A program made the translations under genes and the position numbers. From Psoroptes ovis (taxonomy: Eukaryota; Arthropoda; Arachnida; Sarcoptiformes; Psoroptidae): 64,000 nt of DNA. The DNA is taken from the NCBI GenBank assembly GCA_002943765.1, contig PQWQ01000010.1, positions 1,428,501 to 1,492,500 on the forward strand, given 5' to 3'. Position 1 is the first letter of the stretch; every line of letters starts with the position of its first letter. Shown piece by piece: positions 42,793 to 50,128 of the stretch. The notes below the pieces were generated by a model. That model searched no databases, was not told the origin of the DNA, and saw only the letters and a program-made list of their open reading frames with translations.

Positions 42793-42886
42793 CATCGTAC
42801 ATCACCATCAGCATCATCGCCATCATCACTATCATCATCTCCATCATAATCATCGTCATCACCATCACCATCACTGCCATCAGCAA
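42793..42886. repeat. Degenerate (ATC)n tract
   Basis: Imperfect ATC/CATC repeats with GCC, ACC and GTC interruptions. On the minus strand this reads as an Asp/Gly-rich acidic stretch inside an open frame at 42,765-43,031, which is most likely a repeat artefact. Confidence 0.75.
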
Positions 42887-43100
42887 CACCAAAAAAATAT
42901 CTAATAATCAATGTACGATCCATTAATGATGCATCAATAATCAATGTTGTGAACACATATTCCAGCTGTGTGAGATAATTAATTGTAATAACTTTTGGAT
43001 TTTGATACAAAAATTTAATTATTTTAATCAATCAATTGATTGATTATTGATCAGTGAATTTTTTTCGAATTTTCAGTGTTTTTTTTTTTTTTTTTTTTTT

Positions 43101-43478
43101 GAATGAAATTTTTCGATGATTTCACTGTGATTTTACAGTGTGCAGTGTTTGATTTTGTATCGTTGTTTTTCTCGGTGATTTTTTTTTCTGTGAAAAAAAC
43201 AATTTTCACTTGGAAAATTTTTAAGGTGCAATATTTTTCTTTAATTTGTCATCTTCAAAAACGAATGATTAATCATCTCTAAAACTAATCTCATCAAAAT
43301 ACTTATCAACAAATCATTTGATTGATTCAATTTCAAGTGTGTTAAGTGAAGTTTTTAGGAATTTTTCTCATAAAAATTTTCTCTTAAAAAATTCATTGAA
43401 AAAACAGCCCCAGAATAATTTCAAACAAATAAAAATAATCCAACGAAGAAATTCACCAGAGGAAATTCACTCACGGTA
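43101..43478 (+). other. Possible untranslated first exon
   Basis: After a 22-base T run (43,079-43,100) comes sequence with several CAGTG initiator-like words, a purine/A-rich leader without an obvious open frame, and then ATTCACTCACG followed by GTAGGT, a good splice donor match at about 43,476. This is how an A-rich arthropod 5' untranslated exon can look. No coding exon could be connected to it. If real, both LTR retrotransposons would lie downstream in antisense orientation, perhaps in the first intron. Weak inference. Confidence 0.2.
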
Positions 43479-44260
43479 GGTTCAAATTTTTATCATTTGT
43501 CATTTTTCCCCATAACCATTTATTTACATTGAATAATTAGTATTCATTTGATTTTTATGCAAAAAAAAAATTTTATCATTTCAAATAATGATTGATAACA
43601 ATACCCACTAAAAACTTTGCGTAAAATAAACGTAAACAATGATGATTGAACACTACATATCATTGTTGATTAATTTATTTAAAACATTTTGAATATTATT
43701 GCTCTTTATTATTTTGAACAACTCTCATAATTCCGTAGGAAATTACAAATTTGTCCGTACATTTTCTATGCACAAAATGTTTTTTATTTTTTCAATTTGC
43801 AAATGTCACCAAGTGTATCCACCGTGTATATTTGTCACAGAATTTCATTATACTTGAAAGTTGTTTCGAGAGAGGAAATTTTCAGACAAATTATCTCTGA
43901 ATGAATATTCAATGAATATTCATTACAATTATCATCATCCAAATCATTTTCATATTTTCTCCCTGTCATTCCTTTGTCATCAACTGATATACTCGTACAC
44001 TCACATGCACTCAAACACACTGATACACTGATAAATGTTTGTCTCTTGTTTTTCAAAAACCAAACCAAAACTGCAAAACTAAGCTTAACAACTGCCAGAA
44101 AACAATAATGCAATTTAAATGTCACACGAAGAAGCAGAAAAAATAAAATTGAAAATTAAATTTATCTTCATTTTTTCATTCAACTCTCTGAATGTGTAAT
44201 AAATTTATTATATTCATGAATCTCCATGAATTTTTATGAATTTTCATGGATTTTTTTTAT
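43479..44260. other. Non-coding flank of retrotransposon 1
   Basis: A+T-rich sequence with no recognised gene. The 96-codon minus-strand frame at 43,835-44,125 has no recognisable motif. The last bases, ATGA at 44,261-44,264, form the target-site duplication of the adjacent element. Confidence 0.5.
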
Positions 44261-44264
44261 ATGA
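44261..44264. other. Target-site duplication, left copy (ATGA)
   Basis: ATGA directly abuts the left LTR and recurs at 48,848-48,851 directly after the right LTR. A 4-bp duplication is within the usual range for Ty3/Gypsy integration. Confidence 0.8.
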
Positions 44265-44536
44265 TGTGATGAGACGCGAACGAGCGGTCAAGGATTAAAT
44301 CATAAGTCGAAGGGATTAATTATAAGTTTTAATTTATTGATAAAAGAAATAAATAATTTAAATTTTAAAATCACATTAAAAAAACAATTCATTGATTGAT
44401 GAATATCATCAATTGCCAAGTTGTTGTTAAGCAGTTTGACAACAAGTATTTATACTTGCTGTCAAACTGATTGTCAATCTGATTCACGTTGAAATTGACA
44501 ATTGAAGTGGCTGTCAACAAGCCACTATGCTTTACA
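44265..44536 (-). repeat. 3' LTR of element 1
   Basis: 272 bp, identical by eye to the copy at 48,576. In element sense, a TATA-type box TATAAATA lies at 44,454-44,447 inside a 38-bp inverted repeat (44,432-44,469). An AATAAA polyadenylation word lies at 44,338-44,333. Further inverted repeats are AGTGGCT/AGCCACT (44,506-44,526) and ATTGTCAAT/ATTGACAAT on either side of about 44,485. The gag-pol stop codon lies 10-12 bases inside this LTR. Confidence 0.93.
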
Positions 44537-47500
44537 CCTTCCCCCAGATGGGCGGCCAACCCGCGGCAACCTTGCTAATTCTTTAATATTTGTTAATTTT
44601 AATTGATTCTGGTGATAGGTTGCGGTGCGGCCCATCTCATCGACCATTGTTGCTGTTGATTCGGTCAATTTAATAATTTTAAACGGTCCAATCCATCCAA
44701 TTTTTTCGTTTTTGACCAGAATATTATCACCAATTTTAAAATATGATTTTTTCATTTTGCTTTTTGGTTTTAATTTATTCGAATTTTTCGTCGATTTAAT
44801 TGACTGTTTTTGCTGGGCATTGTCCAATATAATAGGTAATTTTTTTTCGAAATCAAAAATAGCAATATTTTTCGTAAATAATTGATAAGGCGAACAGCCT
44901 GTTGCATCATGTGGTGATTTATTATAATTAGTAATAATTTTCGTTAAATGGTTATCCCAATTATTTTCGTATTCCAATGTTCGGATAATATTTTGAATAG
45001 TTCGGAAAAATCTTTCGATGTTTCCATTCGTTTCGTGTTTGTATGGAATAGAAAATTGATGATTAATCTTTTTTTCGTCTATAAATTTTTTGAATTCTTC
45101 AGATTTGAATACTGATCCATGGTCGGTAATTAATTTTTTCGGTGTATCGTTTTTATTAAAAACTTTAGTTAAAAAATTAATTATTTTTTTGCTGTTTACT
45201 TGTTTAGCTGGACAAGCTTCCACGTATTTGGATTTAACGTCGATCATAGCAATCAAAAATTTGTTACTACGTTTTGTTTTTTGTAATTGACAAACGTCTA
45301 ATGCCCAGGTATCATTGACCATAGTTTTGGAATAATCAATATATTCATGAATTTTTTTTGTTCGGTTATCATAATTTTTAAATGTTTGGCATGATTTACA
45401 CGCATTTGTCACAGATTTAATTTTGTCTTTCAATTTTGGATGGAAAAAACGTGATTTGATAATGTCATATGTTTTTTTGAAACCCACGTGATTAATATTA
45501 TTATGATATTCGTGAATAGTTCTATTAACAATATTTGAAGGCAAAACGAATCGATGTTGATTGTTTTCGCATTTATACCAAAAGCCATTGATTTTATTAA
45601 ATAAATGTGGATTTTCAATAATACATTTTTTAATATTTTCATCATTTTCTTGCAATTTACTCAATTCATTTTTATCCATGTTCAATAATGATTTATCATG
45701 ATCATCGATTTTAATCATGAAAGCTCTTGAGAGCATATCTGGAACAATATTGTTTGTACCTTTGATATGATAAATATTAAAGTCAAATTCTTGCAATCTT
45801 AGCGCCATACGAGCTAATTTGCCAGTAGTTGATTTTTTAGATTTTAACCACAATAATGGTTTGTGATCAGTATAAATGGTAAATTTTTTTCCAATCAAAT
45901 AATGATACCAGTGGTCAAGTGACCACATGATTGCGGTTGCCTCCATTTCAATAGTGGAGTAACGTTTTTGTGTTTCAGTAAAGCGCTTGCTTGCATACTC
46001 AATAATTTTTTCATCATTATTGATCATCTGCGAAAGTGTCGCGCCAATACCTTCATTTGAAGCATCACACTTAACAATAAATGGATGATCGTAGTCAGGC
46101 ATGTTAATAATAGGATTGGAAGACAATAATGTTTTTAATTTTTCAAATGCTTCATCGCATTTGTTGGTCCATACAAATGGAGCATTTTTCTTTTTCAAAC
46201 GTTCCAAAGGGTCTGTGATTGTTGCAAAATTTGCAATGTGCTTGCGATAATACCCACAGACTCCTAAAAATCGTTCAACGTCTTTTTTATTTTTAGGCTT
46301 TGCCATGTTCGTAATAGCATTCGTTTTTGAAGCCAAAGGTTTTATAATACCTTTTGAAATTGTAAAACCAAGGTAATTAATTTCTTTTAATAAAAACGAC
46401 GACTTATTTTTGTTGATTTTTAAGCCGTTTTTTGCAATAATTGTCAAAGTTTTCTCGATGTGTCGATAATGTTCTTCTTTTGTTTTGGAGAAAATCAATA
46501 TATCGTCAAAGTAAACTTTAACAAAATCAATATTGCAGAAGATTTTTTGCATAGCACGTAAAAATGTGTGTGGTGCAGTAATCAAACCAAAAGGCATTCG
46601 TCGAAAACAATATAATTTGTTGTTGAATTGGAATGCTGTCTTGTTTTGGTCATTTTTATTCAATACAATCTGATAATAGCCTTGGGCTAAGTCGATTTTT
46701 GAAAAATAGTTTGCACCATTTAAATCGTTAATAATGTCACTAATGCGAGGCACTGGATAGTTATCTGTGACGGTATGTTTATTCAGTTGTCTAAAATCAA
46801 TGCATAATCGGATATTGCCGTCAGGTTTTCGGATTGGCATGATCGGGTTTAAATATTCGCTTTGACATTCTTGAATAACATTATCGTCAATAAGTTTTTG
46901 AATTGCCTCACAAAGATCGTTATTAAAGGCATGAGGAATTTTGTATTGAAAGCATTTGATAGGCTTCATTGATGGGTCTTTTAATTGAATGACATGTTCA
47001 ATATTTTCAAATTTTCCCAAACCATTGAATACATGATTAAATTTATTTAAAATCATATCGATTTTTTTATCATTAAGATTTTCAATATTATTGTCGATTG
47101 ATGATTCTTGTTGATAGATGTCAGAAGCCAATAAGGTACATGACTGATTTTCATCATTGTTTTTAAAGTCATTATTAATATTTACATTTTTAATCATGTT
47201 GATTCGTTTGATTTTTTCATGTTGACCATTAACGGTCAAAAATATTTCGTCTTTAAAATTAGATTCAAAGTCCAAGTCTTTTCGTTGTAACATGTCCAAA
47301 CCAATAATGACATTGTCAACATCAGCAATATAAAAGTCATGTTCTATCTCAATATCACCAAAAAAAATTTTTTTTGTCGAGATGCCATTGATTTTGAACG
47401 GTAAGCGATTGGCAGCAAAAGCTTTGATGTCACTATTTTTGATATTATCAACATTCATGGTCGTTGGTATAATCGATAGGTGACTGCCAGAGTCTACCAG

Positions 47501-48421
47501 AGCGATCTCGATTTTGTTGTCAATTTTGATTTGGACGAGAAAATCTTCGACTTGTGTTTGGATCAATGAAACTTTAGAATTATCTTTTTTATAATTTTTT
47601 TTGTTGTTATTGTTGTTTTTGTTGGCAAATTGTTGTCGATTGTTGTTATTATTATTATTATTATGATTTTGACGATGATTAATATTGTTGTTGTTGTTGT
47701 TCTTCTTTTTATTTTTGAAATAACATTCGTTGCTATTGTGATTTGTTTTATCGCAATATCGGCATCGTTCATAAAGCATGTTATTTTTTGATTTTTTGAC
47801 ATCCAAAATTTTGGCGCTTTCATGATTTTGTACACCATTAATGACTCCGTGGACATCTTTTGGCAGATCATTTATCGCCCACACGTGACTTCTTAAACTT
47901 GGATCAAGGGCACTTATGAACGCATCGCGTACCAATAATGTTTTGTTCGATTTAGCGAAATTTCCGTAAACTTTTTCGACTAAATCAGTTGTACGGATTG
48001 CCAATTCGTTTAATGTTTCCATTGGTTTTCGTTTAAGAAACCACAGTTGTTCTGTATAAACATGTGTTTTTGATTTTTGGGTACCTTTGATGGCCTCTAA
48101 TACTTTTTTAAATGATGCTTGATCTTCAACTGATAACCCATCAATTGCAGCCAGCTCTGGACTTTTTTTTGGAACGTTCACTGCCAAACGATGTGCTTTC
48201 GTCTTGTCATCCCAGCCATTAATCGACGCCACACGTTCAAAATACTTAATGTATTCGTCGAAATCGTCATCAGGTTCCATTTTTTCAATTGGTTGATACA
48301 TTATTGGATATGTCGGTGGTGGTATAGATGTTGTCGATGACGATTGTTGATCAAACGGTGATGATGTCGAGGCTGATAATGATGATGCGGCCAATGTTGT
48401 TTGTTGTTTTGACGACATCAA
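44525..48421 (-). CDS. Gag-Pol polyprotein of Ty3/Gypsy-type retrotransposon 1
   Basis: A 1298-codon frame, ATG at 48,421 and TAG at 44,525. Gag-like region, about residues 45-205; CCHC zinc knuckle C220, C223, H228, C233; an Asn-rich linker at about 237-276; aspartic protease DSG at 310-312; reverse transcriptase at about 505-690 with D577 and YFDD at 637-640; RNase H with D786, E825 and D852. The integrase has HHCC residues H973, H978, C1008 and C1011, and catalytic D1042, D1100 and E1136 with 35 residues between the last two, then a GPF-type motif at 1245-1247. All expected catalytic residues are present. Gag and Pol are fused without a frameshift, so their ratio must be set in another way. 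The last codons read through the polypurine tract into the 3' LTR. Confidence 0.95.
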   Translation of the reverse strand: MMSSKQQTTLAASSLSASTSSPFDQQSSSTTSIPPPTYPIMYQPIEKMEPDDDFDEYIKYFERVASINGWDDKTKAHRLAVNVPKKSPELAAIDGLSVEDQASFKKVLEAIKGTQKSKTHVYTEQLWFLKRKPMETLNELAIRTTDLVEKVYGNFAKSNKTLLVRDAFISALDPSLRSHVWAINDLPKDVHGVINGVQNHESAKILDVKKSKNNMLYERCRYCDKTNHNSNECYFKNKKKNNNNNNINHRQNHNNNNNNNNRQQFANKNNNNNKKNYKKDNSKVSLIQTQVEDFLVQIKIDNKIEIALVDSGSHLSIIPTTMNVDNIKNSDIKAFAANRLPFKINGISTKKIFFGDIEIEHDFYIADVDNVIIGLDMLQRKDLDFESNFKDEIFLTVNGQHEKIKRINMIKNVNINNDFKNNDENQSCTLLASDIYQQESSIDNNIENLNDKKIDMILNKFNHVFNGLGKFENIEHVIQLKDPSMKPIKCFQYKIPHAFNNDLCEAIQKLIDDNVIQECQSEYLNPIMPIRKPDGNIRLCIDFRQLNKHTVTDNYPVPRISDIINDLNGANYFSKIDLAQGYYQIVLNKNDQNKTAFQFNNKLYCFRRMPFGLITAPHTFLRAMQKIFCNIDFVKVYFDDILIFSKTKEEHYRHIEKTLTIIAKNGLKINKNKSSFLLKEINYLGFTISKGIIKPLASKTNAITNMAKPKNKKDVERFLGVCGYYRKHIANFATITDPLERLKKKNAPFVWTNKCDEAFEKLKTLLSSNPIINMPDYDHPFIVKCDASNEGIGATLSQMINNDEKIIEYASKRFTETQKRYSTIEMEATAIMWSLDHWYHYLIGKKFTIYTDHKPLLWLKSKKSTTGKLARMALRLQEFDFNIYHIKGTNNIVPDMLSRAFMIKIDDHDKSLLNMDKNELSKLQENDENIKKCIIENPHLFNKINGFWYKCENNQHRFVLPSNIVNRTIHEYHNNINHVGFKKTYDIIKSRFFHPKLKDKIKSVTNACKSCQTFKNYDNRTKKIHEYIDYSKTMVNDTWALDVCQLQKTKRSNKFLIAMIDVKSKYVEACPAKQVNSKKIINFLTKVFNKNDTPKKLITDHGSVFKSEEFKKFIDEKKINHQFSIPYKHETNGNIERFFRTIQNIIRTLEYENNWDNHLTKIITNYNKSPHDATGCSPYQLFTKNIAIFDFEKKLPIILDNAQQKQSIKSTKNSNKLKPKSKMKKSYFKIGDNILVKNEKIGWIGPFKIIKLTESTATMVDEMGRTATYHQNQLKLTNIKELARLPRVGRPSGGRCKA
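44537..44548 (-). promoter_or_regulatory. Polypurine tract of element 1
   Basis: In element sense, TGGGGGAAGG lies directly against the 3' LTR start TGTAAAGC. This is the standard position of the RNase H-resistant primer for plus-strand DNA synthesis. It is also translated, as Ser-Gly-Gly-Arg near the end of Gag-Pol. Confidence 0.85.
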
Positions 48422-48557
48422 TGATTGCGATTAATAATTTCAAATTTTATTTTAATTTTTTTTTTTTTTTTTTTAATAAAAACTTCAGTGATTTTTTTTA
48501 TTCAAATTTAAAAAATTCTTGTCAATAAAAACTTATAGTCGCTTCGAATGACTAGGT

Positions 48558-48575
48558 AGTTTTCCTCTGCCACCA
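48558..48575 (-). promoter_or_regulatory. tRNA primer-binding site of element 1, tRNA-Leu-like
   Basis: Directly after the 5' LTR the element-sense sequence is TGGTGGCAGAGGAAAACT. Its complement ends in CTGCCACCA, which fits the 3' end of a leucine tRNA (...CUGCCACCA), while the inner half departs from the leucine tRNAs I know. Two further tRNA-like words lie on the plus strand: CGAGCGGTCAAGG (48,592-48,604, in the LTR) resembling the leucine-tRNA D arm, and TTCGAAT (48,543-48,549) resembling the T loop. Confidence 0.75.
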
Positions 48576-48847
48576 TGTGATGAGACGCGAACGAGCGGTC
48601 AAGGATTAAATCATAAGTCGAAGGGATTAATTATAAGTTTTAATTTATTGATAAAAGAAATAAATAATTTAAATTTTAAAATCACATTAAAAAAACAATT
48701 CATTGATTGATGAATATCATCAATTGCCAAGTTGTTGTTAAGCAGTTTGACAACAAGTATTTATACTTGCTGTCAAACTGATTGTCAATCTGATTCACGT
48801 TGAAATTGACAATTGAAGTGGCTGTCAACAAGCCACTATGCTTTACA
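48576..48847 (-). repeat. 5' LTR of element 1 (promoter LTR)
   Basis: 272 bp, identical by eye to the 3' LTR. It should drive transcription leftwards. The TATA-type box is at 48,765-48,758, centred in a 38-bp inverted repeat (48,743-48,780). The leader from the LTR to the ATG is about 155 bases and includes the primer site and a run of A residues in sense. Confidence 0.93.
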
Positions 48848-48851
48848 ATGA
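48848..48851. other. Target-site duplication, right copy (ATGA)
   Basis: Matches 44,261-44,264 on the other side of element 1. Confidence 0.8.
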
Positions 48852-49852
48852 ATTATTATTTGACAGATTTTGTTTTTCTTGAATTATTTTTTAAAGTGAA
48901 TTTTTTCAAATTTGTAATATGGAATATATTCGTGAAATTTCGTTTCATATTTCGTTTTGAATAATTTATACAACAATTTTGAAGAGTTGTTTTGAATATT
49001 TTTTCCATTTTGTGAAACATTTAAAAAAAATGAAAAATCAGTTTAAAATAATTTAAAGTTTTTGACTTTGAAAATGATTTTTCATCTCCTCTTTTTCGGT
49101 TCCAGCAGCCGTACAAATTCAGGACTTGAATAAAATCATTTATTCGTTTAGGCGAAACAAACAAATGATTCGTCATGAATCTCGATGAAATTCCCGTGAA
49201 TTTATCCGGCTGATTCACGACAATTTGCCGTGATGATCATGGTGATCAAGCGCTGGACATTATCATCAAGTTTGTCATTGTACTTTTAGGGGGGCGATGC
49301 CATGTTATAATGTTATGGTTATTATTATTATCATCATCATCGTACAATCAATGATTATGTGATGAACAAGTTTTTGTTTTCGATGCTGCTGCTGCTAATG
49401 CTGACGAAGTTGTTGTTGTTGTTGCTAAAGAGTAATGGTACATATCCTCTTTTCAATGATTTCAATGGTATATTCAATGATTTCATCGGCTATTTCTGGT
49501 CATTTCATTATCATTTATTGTTATCATTTCGCTTTGAATAATCTTCGTTCCGTACGTTTCGTTATTCTCGTTTGGTCATCCATACAAATTGTTATTTATT
49601 TTTGAATATTTTTTCATATTTTTCCTTTGAAAAATATGAAATTATATGAAATGAAATAATAATGATAATCATTATAATAATAATAAAAATAAAAACTTTT
49701 TTTCGTTATATTTTTTCCCCCCCGAAATTCTTGAAAATGTCGACGATGACGAAAAAAATATCATGGAAAATTTCGGCGTAAAACTTTTCATTTTCAACTT
49801 TGAATACTTTGATATACAATTGAATATATGAAATATATATTCATTCACATAA
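48852..49852. other. Spacer between the two retrotransposons
   Basis: About 1 kb of A+T-rich sequence with CTG- and GTT-rich patches near 49,384-49,430 and ATT repeats. The open frames of 60-65 codons have no recognisable motif. A run of C residues occurs near 49,718. No gene is seen. Confidence 0.5.
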
Positions 49853-49857
49853 TATAT
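49853..49857. other. Target-site duplication, left copy (TATAT)
   Basis: TATAT adjoins the left LTR of element 2 and recurs at 54,537-54,541. Because the LTR edge is A+T-rich, the duplication could be 4 to 6 bp and the LTR edge shifts by one base accordingly. Confidence 0.65.
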
Positions 49858-50025
49858 TTAAGATCAGCTTTATTTTATTTTCAAGAAAAATAATAAAAAC
49901 AATAATTGTGTTTTTCAATGGCAAAACCAATGGCTTTTTATAGCCATGCTTAAGATCAATACAGCTCAACGTCAAACCATTGAGATGGAGATGCATGCCA
50001 CCTAATGGTGACATGCATCTCGACA
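49858..50025 (-). repeat. 3' LTR of element 2
   Basis: 168 bp, identical by eye to 54,369-54,536. In sense it starts with a 34-base hairpin (50,021-49,988, 15-bp arms with one mismatch and a 4-base loop). Next is TATAAAAA at 49,942-49,935, inside an ATGGCT/AGCCAT inverted repeat. Two AATAAA words (49,879-49,874 and 49,874-49,869) lie within about 20 bases of the LTR end, suggesting the transcript ends close to the LTR edge. Confidence 0.9.
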
Positions 50026-50036
50026 TCCCCCCTCTT
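50026..50036 (-). promoter_or_regulatory. Polypurine tract of element 2
   Basis: In sense the sequence AAGAGGGGGGA runs straight into the LTR start TGTCGAG. It is in the normal position for plus-strand priming. It also fixes the LTR's outer edge at 50,025. Confidence 0.85.
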
Positions 50037-50128
50037 AAGAGCTGTTATTGATATAAGCAAATAAAACAGTCAATGAATAAAAACAAACAAATAATTATTT
50101 TAAATGAGATATGAAATTAATTTAAATT

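Larger units (their letters stand above)
37836..43078. other. Non-coding A+T-rich sequence
   Basis: No recognised gene. Long T or A runs lie at 38,265-38,287 and near 38,455-38,473. A GAA run lies near 39,799-39,821, a CAGG/CAAG tetranucleotide tract at 40,426-40,460, and an ATC-rich tract at 42,793-42,886. The overlapping open frames at 40,777-41,255 (up to 143 codons) are Phe/Tyr/Ser/His strings from T-rich repeats and are not credible genes. Confidence 0.5.
44265..48847 (-). mobile_element. Full-length Ty3/Gypsy-type LTR retrotransposon, element 1
   Basis: A 4583-bp element on the minus strand. It has two 272-bp LTRs (44,265-44,536 and 48,576-48,847) beginning TGTAAAGC and ending CATCACA in the element's sense, so with standard TG...CA ends. 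The primer site abuts the 5' LTR and a polypurine tract abuts the 3' LTR. A single uninterrupted gag-pol frame has the order protease, reverse transcriptase, RNase H, integrase, as in Metaviridae. No env-like frame exists. A 4-bp duplication, ATGA, flanks it. Identical LTRs, compared by eye, and an intact frame argue for a very recent, potentially mobile copy. Confidence 0.95.

Noticed and set aside
50026..50128. An env gene after pol in element 2
   Set aside because: Only about 100 bp separate the pol stop from the LTR; no third frame exists in either element.
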